Positions 34,014-46,900 are shown, counted from the stretch's first letter. The stretch is DNA of 64,000 bases from Ectocarpus siliculosus (GCA_000310025.1 FN648365.1:128935-192934), one strand, 5' to 3'. Translations and numbers: made by a program. The notes: generated from the sequence alone by a model not told the origin.

Positions 34014-35640
34014 TTACGACAACACCTGCGCCACGGTAGGCAGCTGAGAGTCGTTGAGGGGTTGTAGGGGTACTGAGGGTGTGCGTTCCTTTCCGGAGCG
34101 GCGTGGTGGCACAGGTTCGTCTAGCGAGGCGCAGTCGGACAACGGAAAGCCAGCAAGCAGCGGTGCTATTACTGTGGGACTCTTGTCATGTACAGCAGTA
34201 CTCCCTAGCTCGGATTCCTCCTCCTTTGTAAAGTCAACAAGGTGCACACCATCCCGTACAGGGCCCCGGTAGCCTACAAACGCGGCGGAGTCCGGGGGTG
34301 TGACATCCCCCTGGAATGAATCATCTATGTCTACGGGGGAGCTACTGGCTATTGGGAGCCGAGAGAGCGCGTCGGGCAACACGTGGTGCACCCCAGCCTT
34401 CCATTCTAACACTATGTCGTACTCCACTTTGAACTGTCTACCCGCTAGATACGGCTTGAAATGGTCGACGCCCTATAGTACTCCCATACACTCCCTCTCC
34501 GTGGGTCCTCGTCGAGCGTCGGTGCGGGAGAGCTTGTGGCTAGCGAAGGCGATGCTCCGAGGTGTACCGTCGATGGTCTGAACCAAGGTGGCACCTGCTC
34601 CTACTGAGCTTGCATCGCAGTGCAGCTCGAAAGGCACATTAGGGTCCGGAAAGGCTAGCACCGTAGACGAGGCTAGGGACAGTTTAAGTTAATGGAAGGC
34701 GTATTCCTCCGCTTCCCCCCGCTGAATAGGGAGCTTTCGTGCACGCTTGGATGCAAAGTCCTCATTGCGAAGATTGTCAGTAAGGGGAACCGCAACTAAA
34801 CGTAATGAGGGACAAATTGTCGAAGGTATCCCGTCAGGCCTAGAAACGTGCGCAGTTCTACCGTTCGAGGACGGTTCATATTAGCAATCGCTTCGAGTTT
34901 GGATGGGACTGGTGGCATGCCGGTAGCATCTAATGTAATTCCGAGAAACGCTTGGAACGACGCCCCGAAGATGCACTTAGGAAAGCTAACAGACAAGCCG
35001 GCATCGCGAAGAAGTTATTTAGGACGAGCACGAGGGAGGCTAAACGTTCCTATCATGTTTCGCTTGCGACGAGGATATCTTCCAACCAGCTAAACACACC
35101 ATCCAGAATTCCCAAGGCAGACTTCACTCTACCCGTGAACGCGGAAGGTAGAACAGTTAGTCCAAGACCCGCCCGTGCAAACTCGTATAACAGGCCGTCA
35201 ACGTCGCGGAAGGCTGTTTTATGATGAGCTTTCTCAGCGATTTCGATTTGATCAAGGCCGAACGCTAAGTCGATCTGAGTGAAATACCGCTTGCCTTTAA
35301 GCCCATCGAACATCGTTTGCATATCACCTAGCCCTTCACTATCGAATACCAGAAGCTTGTCCAACACTCGCCAGTCAATACACAATCACGTGGTACCGTC
35401 TTTCTTCTTGACACACAAGCATTGAGCAGCCCAAGGTGACATTGAAGGCCGAATATTGCCACGATCGAGAAACTGTTGAATCTCAGCCCTAATCATGCGT
35501 CGTTTTTCAGGCGAAAGCCGTCATTGTGTGGCGGCATACAGATTACAGAACTCGTCAATCAAAGGCAGTGCCAACTCACTGCCACCATATGTTGCCACCC
35601 TCTCGGGGTCGATCGGGAACAGGCTTCCTCAACGAACGTG
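34014..35640 (-). pseudogene. pol: degenerate reverse transcriptase and RNase H
   Basis: RT motifs run in order. CVKKKDGTT is followed by a stop where Arg is expected (near 35390), then CIDWRVLDKL, the catalytic box as WLEDIL instead of YxDD (about 35085), and FLGLTGYLRQFVPHYV. RNase H follows with FELHCDASSVGAGATL (34661-34473) and the tail VLPDALSRLP (34427 on). Frameshifts separate the pieces. The altered YxDD and the stops make it inactive. Confidence 0.85.
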
Positions 35641-35641
35641 G

Positions 35642-36633
35642 CTAGAACCTCGACCAACTCCTGCTTCTGCAACGCACCAAGTTGACCCATGTTTGCGTCA
35701 ATCGCTCGCACGGAGGGCGGCGAGGCGGCTGAGATGTCGTCGCTCGTGATGGGGGCGGGTACGACGACCGGGTCAGGTCAACAGTAGACGGGGTGTCATT
35801 TGACAAAGAGTCAAAACGGGCACGGTCACGGACGTTGAGATCGATCATCCTGGCGCAAATTCCACCTTTCGCTACTTCGTCGACGAAAGAATAGCGGTTC
35901 ACCAACTTGCAGTACACCGGTGTTCCCGGCGTCCACCACATCACTGCACGTGCAATCCCCATAGTGGCTACTTTCCCTAGATGAAACCGCTCCGTAGGCA
36001 ACACCATAACCAACTGCTTGTCCTGTGGTTGGGGACCAATTGCGACTGTCTGCACCGCTATGAACCCGGACGACGTTCGCGAGCCTACCACCAGGTCCCA
36101 TTCCAGAGTGCTGTCATCTTCCCACGGGACCTCACGATAACTGGGCAGCTCGGGCAGTTATCTATGCCGGACAGGTTAGCGTCGCGTTGGGAGTCGCAGG
36201 TCAAGAGTGCAAAACGGTCTCGTGCAGCTGAGGGCGGTGACGGCTGGGCGGGGTGATCTACCGGGCGCGAAAGGAACGGCATGTAAGGTGCAGAGGGCGT
36301 GGGTTGGAAACCCTTGCCTTCTCCAATATCTAGCGTACTCTTGTTGCGTCGTAGGAATTCAGCACGGACAATAAATCCGTGCGGGAGGTCCGGTACTACT
36401 CTGGCCGTGACGCATCTTACTCGCGAGTCGGAGTCCAACAGGGTCGGAATCGTGACATGACCTAGAATGCGCATCGGGGGTACCCCACTCTCAGACGGAT
36501 TTGCCGCTTTTAAAGCTCCTGCTGAGCGTCTGTCCAAGCAGCACCGCGCTATGGTACGCAGGCGAAACCACGACCCTAATGAGACATAGCTACCCCCATC
36601 AGCCCCGGTTCTGGCAATATCTCTACGGGCCAC
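35642..36633 (-). pseudogene. pol: protease-like and linker remnant (second Gypsy element)
   Basis: The segment at 36633-36085 resembles the second half of a retropepsin (VVPDLPHGFIVRAEFLRRN, then an LDIG-like strand). The expected catalytic DTG appears degraded (CLDRRSAG). The next frame, 36091-35642, links to RT. Confidence 0.5.
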
Positions 36634-37054
36634 GTTTTACACCTACACCCGACTCGTCCGATCTCACCATGCATCCACAACTGATCGCCTGCGTACTGCT
36701 CCGCCCTCGCGAACGCAAGGTGCCCCGGGTTGGCAAGACCTGGGTCCTCGTCTCATAAGCTGGCGTCCTCCCGAGGTCCCAATGGGATGTCCCCCGCCGT
36801 CATCGCCACCTCATGCTCTCCCGCCACTTGGAGGCCAATGCCCATCGCGACGGCCGTGTCAATTTGGGCCAACGTCAACGCGGCCACTATGCTACGCGGG
36901 GAAGCCCCGGCACGTGGAACGTCCTTGTAGCATGACTCTGGCAGGGTGTCGGGCTTCTACCGGCACCTGCCCGGTTGACGACAGGCTGAAAAGGCGTGTG
37001 CGAAGCAGATCTCCTGTTGCCAAAGGTGGTCGAGGATCACGGTCGGCGGTGCGG

Positions 37055-38801
37055 TCACCGGCGGGTGTTCCACAGGGGAAGCTGCAGCGGCGGCCGTAGG
37101 TGACGTCGTACTAGGTGCTGCAGTCGGTGACGGTGGCTTGGCCCTAAAGGAGCGCCGTGCTGGCCAGGGATGCTGGGCTTGTGATTCTGGAACGCTGCGA
37201 CGGCAACCGACGAAGGGAGCTCTGGGGCAGTAACGGGCGGCGCTACGGTGGCAACAGAGGTTAGCCCAACGGATGACGTCGGCAGTCGATGCGCGCCGCC
37301 TTCCGACGAGGTGTGTTGTGACATCGCATGTTTGAGCGTCGCTAAACCTTCTGTGGTGAACAGCTGCCAGAATTCCGGCATCGACAGGTGTCGAGCTGTG
37401 ATGTTAGCTGCACAGAGGCGATCCTGTCCTCCCGCGCGGGCCGGTTTGCGTGGCGTGGGCGGGGTCATGTACGGCGTGGAACGGGCGCTCAAGACGGCTA
37501 CGAAAACGCGTTACAGACCCTCAGCTACTCTCCCTCTGTGGCGCATGTGGTCTCCCATTGGGTTGTGAGATTCTTGACGCACCTTCTGTAGGGTGATGCT
37601 GACGGAATGTATGTGTTCATGCAGCAGCCGATTGACCCCTGCCCTGTCGAGCGGGTTTGGTAGGAGTACCAAGGTAATGCGTTCAAAGAGGGCTACCATC
37701 TGCACTGCCGAGAGTACCGCCAGAAAAACAGCTGTTCGGCTACGTGGGCCCGATCAGGGTCTACCAGTGTGGCGCGGAAAGCGGCTAGAACACGGGCTGC
37801 GGTAGTGGGCATGGCTTCGGGGTTACCAAGCACGAGAGACTGCAACGCTGAATTGGCAAACCCAGTCGTTCCTCCCGTTAAGGCGTATTCACGCACACAG
37901 AGATGCAACCAGTCTGTAGCAGTCACACATTCACGCGGCGTGTCTACGACTTCTCCGGTTACGCGATACACTTATACGGTGTCGGTCGAAGTGATCTGGT
38001 TATGCGTCAACAGGTGTTCGTGCAGTAGATCGGTCAGCAACTCCCTACGCCTGGCGGTGTGTTCGTCCGTTTGCGTAGCCCGGAAACCGTCGACGAATAC
38101 ATCGGGTTCGAGAGCAATCACCACCGAATCGAGGGTGCGAAGGACGCTCGTGATTTTCTGCTGAAGTATCACTGCGCAGTTGCTGATCGACAACTCTCCC
38201 GGACCTGGCCCTGCACACACGGGACCCGATACCTTGTCCGCAAGTTTCGTACGGGCTCTCTCAATCACCTTTGACATGTGGTTGGCTTCTGAACCAAAGG
38301 TCTTACCCGAGGGACGCGCGACCCCCTAGGTAGGTGCGCATGACGAGATCCGTGGATCCGGGAGCGGAGCCGCAGGTGCAGCTCCCCGGTAGTACATGGC
38401 CGCCGGTGTGGCCCATGCAGCATCTCGAGTGCCTCGATTGTTGAGACGACCCCTGCAGCGCCTTGGCGGTCCGTGCGATGGAAGGCGACGGGGGTGGCTG
38501 AACGGCGTGGTTCCCGGTCACGCTCGTTGCCGGTGCCGCGGTGGCCTCGCGCGGGGCCACGCGGCGGGTTGGACTCCACGGAGTACTCACGGCGACGGCT
38601 CTGCTACGGCGGCGGCGAGACGGAGCGGTACCGTGCGTACGAGCGCGAGGGAGAGCGACCCCTACGGCTAGAGCGGCCCCGACTGCGAGAGCGCGAGGGG
38701 CGGCGGTGTTGACAGCTTGCCTCCTTCTCCCTCCACGACTGCTCCAGGGAGCGCGAGCGATCGTGGTGGCGGCGGTTGTTGGAGCGAACGGGAGAAGGCA
38801 T
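37055..38801 (-). pseudogene. gag: degenerate gag (second Gypsy element)
   Basis: The frame starts at an ATG (38801) with an Arg/Ser-dipeptide-rich N-terminus. It has an in-frame TAG at 38604-38606, a frameshift near 38310, then helical Gag-like stretches (about 38277-37512) interrupted by a TAA at 37972-37974. A Pro-rich tail follows to 37055. No zinc knuckle is visible. Assignment rests on position upstream of pol. Confidence 0.55.
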
Positions 38802-39024
38802 CTGTGCAGAAAACGGGAAGAGAGGAAAATTGAAAGAAGAAAAAAGAAGCGAGTAAGGACAAATACTCGCGGAATGCAAGGACCAGCGCTGCAATGGATA
38901 TGTTTGCAGCAACCATGGCGCACGAGAGTTGTCGCACTACGAATAATCACAAAAAAAAATAAAAACAAGACACGTGATGTGAACCCACGACGAGACAAGG
39001 CTTGTCAGGATTGAGAGGCTTGGA

Positions 39025-40146
39025 ACTAGGGTTGGGGACTGGCGCGCAGCGCCAGTCTCAGGAATACTGGCTGCGTGCCGTAGCTAGTTTACTGGACATT
39101 ACCAGTACACTGGCCACGAGGCTTCGCCGCGTGGTCGCGGCGCATCCGCAACCACCGCTCCCCCCGGCTGGTGAGGGTGCCCCGCCGAAGGCGCCCCCGG
39201 AGGGTCCCGCTGGAGGCGCCCCGCCGGAGGCGCGTTTTTACGCGAAGTGGCTTCACTAGAACATATTTTTGGGTGATTTTGGGTCACTTCGACGACGCCA
39301 GAGTCAGGGATTAAATCCTTGAAATCTTTCAAAAGTGATCAATATGTTGGCAATTTTTCTGAAAGGGTTGGTTGGGTGTGACAACACGCATCGGATTTAG
39401 CATGTAGCTTTGGTTGGGTGTGACACACGCATCGAATCTACCATGTTCACCAGGAAGCTGCTTCCAAACCATCTTCAACTCGAAAGCTTTCACAAGATGG
39501 TTCTTAATTTTCATCAAGATGGTGCTCATTTTTCTTGAACAAAGTTGTGGGCTTCGTTTTTTGTTTTTGGTTTGGTTATTTCAGCAATATTGGGAAGGCC
39601 TTTAGTGAAGATCACGCTGGTGGCCAGCCTGCATTTTGCTGGGAGAAAAAAACGTGTTAACTCTTACTACATATGCCACCAAATTATGGCCGTTCTAAAT
39701 TGATGAGTCTAAAAGGCCCGGCTGTTTTTTTTTCGAGGCCGCGGCGGGTTCTGGATTCTGAGGGGCGCCGCCCGGGTCTGCGGCAGGCACATCGCTGCTA
39801 CTGACAAATTCGTCCGTCGATCGCAGGTTGCACCTTCCCTCGAGTGCGGGCGTGTGTGCGTTGTGCTTGTGCTCCACTCTCACCCTCTCATGCGGCGCAA
39901 TTGTCGTGCAATAAGTCAACCCTAGTTTTAGTCAGTGTAAGAAGACTTGGCGTAGTTTAATCGCAGTAAATATGTTAAGGCGTGATGGAATGGACTTGCG
40001 AATGATGGCTCTGGGAGCAGGGTTGGAATTAGTTCTTGTTGAGATATCGTCAAATAAGGTCATGAAAAGTGTATGAGATGGAGACTAGAAGTGAGAAAGC
40101 GTTGGTTTATGGTTGGAATGATGAGCTTGTGAGGGAATTGCAGGCA

Positions 40147-40196
<50 letters not shown>

Positions 40197-40595
40197 AGAG
40201 AGAGTTGGAGAGAAAGTGAAGCGGCGCAATTGGATAGATACAGGGAAGCGGCGCAATTAGCTCGTGTCAGCTGATGTTACGTGCCCCCCTTTTCAGTGTT
40301 CGAATTCCCAGCTGTTCCCGGCCCACGAAGGCCTAACAAACACATTTTGATCCCACGCATCTTCGAGACGCGTTCACACACGACCCCACCGGCACATTTA
40401 CACAAATATCTAGGCGCGAATAAGCCACCGCCGGCCGATTGCACGTCACAAATTGGTGGGTTTTCATGTGGTTTAGGAGGCATAATGTTGGATGCACATA
40501 ACATGCGGAAGTACTGGCTGTACTGGCACCCCTCTGAGCCAGTCCTATTAATAGGAAACTGTCGAGTACCTACTGGTCCAGTCCCCAACCCTAGT
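39025..40595. other. interval bounded by an 18-bp inverted repeat
   Basis: ACTAGGGTTGGGGACTGG at 39025-39042 is matched exactly by its complement at 40578-40595. Between them are a GC-rich palindromic segment (39120-39240), a diverged tandem pair of GGTTGGGTGTGAC...CGCATCG (39368-39443) and a GA microsatellite. There is no transposase ORF and no clear target duplication. It may be a small non-autonomous DNA element; chance is less likely for a perfect 18-mer, but the family is unknown. Confidence 0.4.
40149..40192. repeat. (GA)n microsatellite
   Basis: Uninterrupted GA dinucleotides over about 44 bases, followed by an impure GAGA tail to 40216. Confidence 0.95.
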
Positions 40596-40724
40596 TGCAA
40601 CAGAAAGCAAAGTTGCATACCACCGAGCGGTGGGAAAATAGAATAGAAGAATAGAAGAAACAACAGTGACTCCGTTGAAAAACCGTGACGGTATTGCCGT
40701 TTTTCCCGTTACTTTGTGATGGAG

Positions 40725-40860
40725 TAAGTCAAACCGCTCCGTGAATAAACGTTTGTACGGATTTTTGGGAAGTCCCACGGAGCGCAGCGGTTTATCCGAG
40801 GGCAAAATTCTCACGGAGCGGAGCGGAGCCGCTCCGTGGAAAACAAAAGCTCCGTGAACT
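40725..40860. repeat. cluster of CGGAGCGG / CCGCTCCG hairpins
   Basis: Complementary words AAACCGCTCCGTG (about 40730) and CACGGAGCGCAGCGGTTT (about 40777) can pair. CACGGAGCGGAGCGGAGCC and CCGCTCCGTG (about 40812-40838) form a second hairpin. No gene is nearby. Confidence 0.6.
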
Positions 40861-41308
40861 ACTCTGGTTTTCTGTTATTCCTTGTAGTCGTATGCATTCA
40901 AGTGCACGTCGAACTGTTGAACCGGTGTTACAAAGCTGTGAGAGACGAAAATACGCCTTACATGCCGGCGTTTCAGAAACGTGCCGAAAAAACACGCACA
41001 CAACAACCATCATCGTGCACATCATCCACACCCACATCCTCCACCGAAATTTCAGCCAAACTACAGAAAAGCCCAGAGTATGTAGCACCATCACGCCTCT
41101 GCGTGCGTGAACGAAGAACCCCCAATGCTGGACGGAAGCCGCGGAACATGTTTTTTCTCATGTAGGAGCTCGCAATTATGCTGAGAGTGTTCGCCTACCG
41201 TTCTGCCCTGCATTCTTTGCCGACATTCTCGCACGCAAATCTGGCAACCCCAACCCTAACCCTGCGGCAACAACCCGAAGAGAACGCCGTTTCGGGGTGT
41301 GTTGACAA

Positions 41309-41553
41309 TGTTTGCGGCCTACGCCACGTATTTGTCGAGTGAGACTGTTTCGGTGATGTATTAACTTCAGGAGAGGTAGATGACCGTCCTCCACACGGAC
41401 GAAAGAGGGGGTGTCCCGCAGAGCAGCCCCCACAGCAAGGAGGAGCGCCTTGAACGCGGTGACCCCTACCAAACGGCAATCTTACCAATCTGCGTGACAC
41501 CAAGTCATACAGCACATGTGTATCCGACAACAATGTTCGCAGACCCACGAACA
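41309..41553 (-). repeat. 3' LTR of copia element
   Basis: 245 bp, matching 46901-47152 with scattered differences (for example GAGTGAGACTGTTTCGGTGA is shared). On the minus strand it begins TGTTCGTGGGTC. Confidence 0.85.
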
Positions 41554-41982
41554 CCCTCCCTGGTTCTTCACGCAAGTCACTAGCCACCAATGGGGCAAGA
41601 ACGCCCCCGGATACATCAAAAATACCAATACGGTAATATATGGAGGGGAAACCCGGCGTCGGGGCAAAACCCCTCGAAAAAAAAACTACCACCACAAAAA
41701 CCGTCGCAATCACAGCGGATCACAACGGCCGCACTCTTATTAGAAAGGCCAAGGCGAAGACAAGAACGCGAGGGACTACGTTCCCCCGGACGATGGTTTC
41801 CCAACGCCCCCTACTCCTGCCATAGGTACACAGACCGCGACGACAGTAATGCGTCTTTCCCCGCATGGTATACATGACCTCTCCCAAGTGCTAAAAACAG
41901 CTACAGCTACTCCGGCCAATTCATCAACTTGCGCCGGTGGTACTGCAGACTGGCTAAGGGCTTTGGTTAGGAGGTCCGCGTG

Positions 41983-42688
41983 TTACTCCGTTGTCGGAAC
42001 AAACTTGACCGTAATATCTCCCGATCTAAACAATCCGCGGATGAAGTGGAACCTCACGTCGATGTGTTGCGTGCGACCTGAGCTGAGGGGGTTCTGTACC
42101 AACGCCATGCCCCCCTGGTTGTCCCCAAGGACCTGGATGCTGCTACCACTGGTCTCTGGGGCATCAAACGAAGGCACAGCACGCACAAACAACGTCTCCT
42201 TGACGCCATCCCCGGCAGCAATGTATTCGGCTTCCTTCCGTGGAAGACAAAGACACGATGCTGTGTGTCTTGCTACCATGGCTGACTACGGTACCTCAGA
42301 CCGTCGTCGCCAACCCTGACACCGAACGCCTATCCTCCGTGTCGGCGTAGCTGGCGTCTACGTACACGGCCAGCCCTAACCCCGATCCCCATTGATAGGT
42401 AAAGCCGAGGTCCATCGCCTCCTTCAAGTACCCGAGGATCTTCTGGATGGCATCCCAGTGCCTCTTCGCCAGGGCCAGGGCGTGGCGCGCTACCGCACGC
42501 ACGGCGAACGAGACGTCTGGGTGCGAGAACGTCGACACCCACATCATGCTGCCGATGGCCTCCCTCACCGCCCGCTCCCCTCCTTCCTCGTCATCTCGCT
42601 TCGGTCCTATTTGGGATTCACTTAGCTCGTGGGACGCCAGAGCCGTCTGGAAAGGCGCCTTGCGAGCTGAGCATGAGGTCCACCGCAC
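41983..42688 (-). pseudogene. pol: copia RNase H remnant
   Basis: Motifs read in order: MMWVSTFSHPDVSFAV, YVDASYADTEDRRSVSG (catalytic Asp, 42400 region), RKEAEYIAAGDGVKE, LGDNQGGMALVQNP and TQHIDVRFHFIR. A frame break lies at about 42285. The upstream RT palm is missing, so this is the C-terminal end of a deleted RT-RNase H. Confidence 0.85.
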
Positions 42689-44753
42689 CCAGCAGGAAGT
42701 CCTCCGCCTCTTGGCGCGCAGCGTGCGCCTCCTCCGTGCGCTCCAACAGCAACTCTCGCACCACCCTCGACTCTAGCCCTTCCGCCAGGTGAAGTACCGC
42801 CGAGAGCATCCAGCGGGTGAACTCCCCCGTGCTGCTGACGGGCAGGCTTGCCACCAAGGCGAGCAGGGCTTCGGCACTTGTCGGCGACAGGGGCGACTCG
42901 TACCTCGGGTTTCGGCGAGGGTTCTCCCTGGTGCGGCGGCTGGTGAGTTCCGCCGGCTTGTCGAAGCGGGCGAGCCGCCGGGCCTCTGGCCCGCGGAGCG
43001 CCGGGACATCCGTCTCGCTGTCGCTGTCAAGACCGCTGCCGCTGCCGCTGCCGCTGCCGTCACTACCGCGGCCGCTACTGCTGCGGCGGTCGTCCTCGCC
43101 GCCGCCCACATCGGCCATGCCGGCCGACGTGGTAGATGGGGCGACGCTCGCGCCCTCCCTGCTCGAGGGGGCGCCATCGCCAGCGTCGCCCGCGCCCCGA
43201 CTCCTGGGGCGCGGCCGGCGCCACCGCCGGCGCTACGCACGCGGGTCAGACCCGCGGGCCCCGGGGCTGCCGTCGTGCCAAGGTTGAAACCTGGTCCTCC
43301 CTCCACTGGTTCTCCCTCCATCCTCCCTTCACCTTGGCTCGACGCGCCCTCCCCGACCTCGTCCTCCTCAGTCGTGAACTCTTCGTCCTGCTCTGCGACG
43401 GAAGGGAGCGACTGGGGCAGGGCAGTGGGGCCGGCGGGTACGGGTTGCCAGGTGAAGTTGCGAGTTGTGATCGGTTGGCGTTTTTCGTTCAGGATGCGCA
43501 CGCAATCACGGTTGGTGTTGATTCCCGGGCCGAGGTAGAAGCGTTTTTGGGCTTTCGGCTTGGATTTGTGTGTGCGCTTGACCTTGTATAAGGCAGATGT
43601 GAGGAACGGGTACGTCGCCCCCGGCCGGGGCAGGTGCCCGTGCCACATCTCGTACGCTGATTTCTTCTCTGGGTTGGATCTGGTTGAGGTGCAGTTCAGG
43701 GCGTTGCATGCCCAAGCTATGGCCTCGGCCCAAAGGGAGGGGTAGTTCGGTGCTCCGGGGTAGAGAGTTGGTGCTTGGATACGGGCGGCTAGTGCTGCAT
43801 CCTTGATCAGACCCAGTGCTCTCTCAGCTACACCGTTGTATGCTGGGCTGCGTGCGGGGGTGAACTCCTGTTTGATGCTGAACTTCCGGCACACCCTGAC
43901 GAACTCTCCCTCAAAAAACTCTCCTCCGTTGTCAGATCTCACGACCATGATATCGGACTGGGCACCGTCTGCCCGGTTTTCTGCAAGGTACCTCTCGAAT
44001 GCCTCGGCAGCGTCTGACTTGTTTTTCAAGAAGTAGACGCGGTTGCATATCGTGCAGGCATCCCTTACAATGAGAGTGTACCACTTCGCCCCCAAGCTCT
44101 TCACCCTTTGCCTTCCCACTCAAATCCAAAAAAACTCTCTGCAGCTTCTTAACTGCTCGGGTTGACGTCCTGTTGGGGATCGATTTGGATAGCCCCTTTG
44201 CCGTCGAGCACCCCATGCACTCCCGGAGCTCGCCCACCAGCGTCGTCCCCTGCTGCTTCGCCGTGGTCCTCAGCAGCACCTCGTGGGAGTGGCCGTGCGC
44301 GCAGGGGAAGTCGTTGATGTCAGCAGGGGTACTGGGCGCTTTTGCGTTGCCAGGAGCAATTGCGGCATAGGCTTGTTCGGAGTGTGTGCGGAAACCGTTC
44401 CCGATCACCGCATCGGGGGGAGTACACCGACTCCCCCCCCTCCATCGCCCCCCCCCGGTGTTTGCCATCGGGGTTGGGTTTTCGTCGCTTGGCAACGACG
44501 TTGTAAAACAAGCCCCCCCCTCAGTGTTTGCCATCGGGATTGGGTTTTCGTCGCTTGGCAACGACGTTGTAAAACAAGCCAATTCACTTCGTGAACTCGG
44601 CAACCAGGTTACCGTTTTTGTTTTTTTACCTCGGGTTAGTTTTTGGCGGTAACCATAATGGTGGTCGAGTAGATCATGTTGTGCGGGGTGGAGAACCCTC
44701 ACTCCGCGCAACGGGGGATGATCGCACCATGTTGTGTTAAAATGGTCAAGCAT
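42618..44753 (-). pseudogene. pol: copia pre-integrase, integrase and linker
   Basis: A zinc-binding GAG-pre-integrase segment (HGHSHEV...CMGC) lies at about 44320-44190. It is followed by VFLDLSGK (first Asp) and, after a frameshift near 44100, the core in 44119-42773 with VRSDNGGEF (second Asp) and YNGVAERALG (catalytic Glu). The later part of that frame and the overlapping frame 43118-42618 form an Ala/Ser/Gly-rich linker that should lead into RT. A direct duplication of about 60 bp (44458-44516, 44525-44580) interrupts the front of this section. Confidence 0.85.
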
Positions 44754-44872
44754 CCTCGAGGCAGTTACACAGTGCTTACAACTGTCTCTGGAAGTGAAAG
44801 CACCAGAAAATAAATTAAGTCATACGTAGCTGTCATCCGTACGCAAGGAAGTAAGCACAAGATGCCGAACAC
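44648..44872 (+). repeat. dispersed repeat R3 nested in copia element
   Basis: Homologous to 11358-11600 in piggyBac intron 4. It sits between the protease and pre-integrase parts, separating them, so it inserted after the copia element did. Confidence 0.6.
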
Positions 44873-45032
44873 CCTTAGCAGGATGCAGCTCACCCTTCAT
44901 GCGACTCGCCAAATACCTCACGGCGCTTCCCTCTTGGTGATGTGAGAGCCTGGTCCGGTGAGAACCCGGCGTGCTCCGTCCCGGCTTTGTAGGGATGCGA
45001 GGTCAATGGCCTAACGACTACGGCATGCACGA

Positions 45033-45464
45033 CTATGAGTATGAGTACACCCCCCCCCTTCTCCATCTCCAACTCGAACTCGTGTTTGTTGAGGTTTTCG
45101 CTTCGAACCCGTCATCGAAGAGGGAAGTGAGAGATACTAGGTTGTAGTCTAGCTGGGGTACGTGTGCAACCCGTTTCAACAACAGGTCGGTTGTCTCGTC
45201 GCGCGAGCTAAGGGTTGCAGTTACGTCGCCGTACCCTACAATAGGGAAGGTTTCTCCGGCGGCGACGCGCACACGTCGATCACACTCTTCGTAACGGACG
45301 AACCCGTCAGAGTTCGCAAACATGCGGGAGGTAGCGCCGATATCGGCAACATACCTCCCCCCGCCTAACCTGCTCCATACCCCCTCGACCAACGACTCTG
45401 TTAAACTCGCCTGAGATGTCACCGACCACCAGCGCTTCTTGTGCCACGTCCAGTGCTGTGGCAT
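45033..45464 (-). pseudogene. pol: copia protease remnant
   Basis: The frame contains YVADIGATSRMF, matching the copia retropepsin pattern in which D-S-G-A is usual; here Ser is replaced by Ile at about 45341. Downstream VPQLDYNLVSLTSL is the typical end of a copia protease. It overlaps the end of the gag frame. Confidence 0.8.
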
Positions 45465-46864
45465 CCGCGGACGTCCCCCTCAACGGCACTTCCATCACAA
45501 GCACCGCGTTCTCGGTCGGGCACTTGGTCTTGTCGTGTCCGTAGCCCTTCCATTGTTCACATCGCACGGGCTTGCTCTCGGTGCTGTCGGCCACCTGGTG
45601 ACCCTTCTTGCCGCCGCCAGCCTTTGCGCCACCCCCTCTCCTCTTCTGGTTGCCGCCGCCGCCGCCGCCGCCCATCCGGCGGCCGCTGTTGCCGCGGCCC
45701 GCCGCTCCTCCCGCCGCAACCGTCTCTCGCGAGGAGAGCATACTCCGCCCTCTGCTGGCCCTTCGAGGCCTTCCTGCCCTCGGGTAGGCTGCGTGCACCG
45801 TGCTCACGATCCTGACGATCTCGGCCCTATCCAGTGCCGTTGCTGTCACCAACAGGAACTTCGCTTGATGGTACTCGGGTGTCAGCGAACCAACGAAGTG
45901 GGCGAGTACAAATGGTGCGTCAGCGTTGAGCGCTTTTTCGCGCAGGCGTGAGTACAGCAGCTCGAGCGAGTATAAGTGCTCGATGGGGGGTTTCTGCTGC
46001 TGTGAGCGGTTATCGTGAAGTCGAACATTTGCTTCATCAGGGCTTGTTTCGAGCCCAGCGATGCCAGATCGTAGATTTTGTCGAGTTCCGCAAGGATCTC
46101 TTTTGCGGTCTCGCATTTGTTCACGATCGCCTTGTCGGCTTCTCTGACGACGGCAGTGGCCGCAAAATGGAACGCTTGGAGGCCCCTCTGGACCTCGTCG
46201 CTCGTGTATTCGAAGCGGCACAGCTCCGAGCTTGGCACGTTTTGGTTGCCGACGGGTGCATGTCTCTCGTTGTTGCCGACCAATTGCCCTTTCAGTCCTA
46301 CAGTGTTGGCCGCTTGGGTAAGCGACTTTCTCCACGAGCCACACCCATGGCTGCGACTCTCCCCTTCGAGACGCGGGGCATTGACTGTGACTCTCTTCAT
46401 GTGGCTACTGCTGTAGCCATCGAGGAATTCTCCATTGCCTCGAATCACGGGTATCTCGCCTGGGGGGTTTAACCCCCTCCCTTCCCCGTTTTCCGGTCCT
46501 ACGCCCGGGCCCACTCCGGCTAGTCTCGCAGGATTCGCTCCCGATCTGCTGACCCAGCCGCCTTCCAGCAGCTGACGTGGTCCTTGCCCACCATCTCTCG
46601 CTCGCTGGAGAAATCCCTTGCCTCCGCCGAGCGGCTGCGTGGGTTGATCTTGGCCTCCAGGGCGGCAACCCAGCCGCCCCTTCTGGCTGCATCCGCCACG
46701 ACGCTGCCAGGCTCCTTCTTCTTCATCGACTCCTCCACCAGGGCCGCCAATCGCAAAACCTGAAGTTTCAAACTTGAAAGCTCCGCGTCGCGGCCCTCTT
46801 GCGCCGCCGTGCGAGTCTGTTCCTCGTTGCCGACGGTGCGATCATTGTCTCCGGCAGAGCTCAT
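45307..46864 (-). pseudogene. gag: copia gag remnant
   Basis: ATG at 46864 starts a charged N-terminus. After a frame change the helical UBN2-like Gag body follows (about 46400-45950, with a LAELDKIYDLASLGSKQALM-like helix), then a Gly-rich basic stretch. The zinc knuckle reads CEQWKGYGHDKTKC, with its second Cys changed to Trp. Frameshifts at about 46500 and 45950 break it. Confidence 0.75.
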
Positions 46865-46900
46865 CCCAATGTGCCTTCCCTCGAGGGGCAAACTCTAGAG

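Larger units (their letters stand above)
32826..38801 (-). mobile_element. second Ty3/Gypsy element, degenerate, no LTRs found
   Basis: Collinear remnants on the minus strand read gag, protease-like, RT, RNase H and integrase from 38801 down to about 32830. They are broken by in-frame stops and frameshifts. Sequence and domain layout differ from the A/B/C family: there is no NADAR, and the Gag N-terminus is Arg/Ser-rich. No matching direct repeats were found at the ends, so the LTRs are lost or too diverged. The lower end is cut by repeat R1. Confidence 0.8.
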
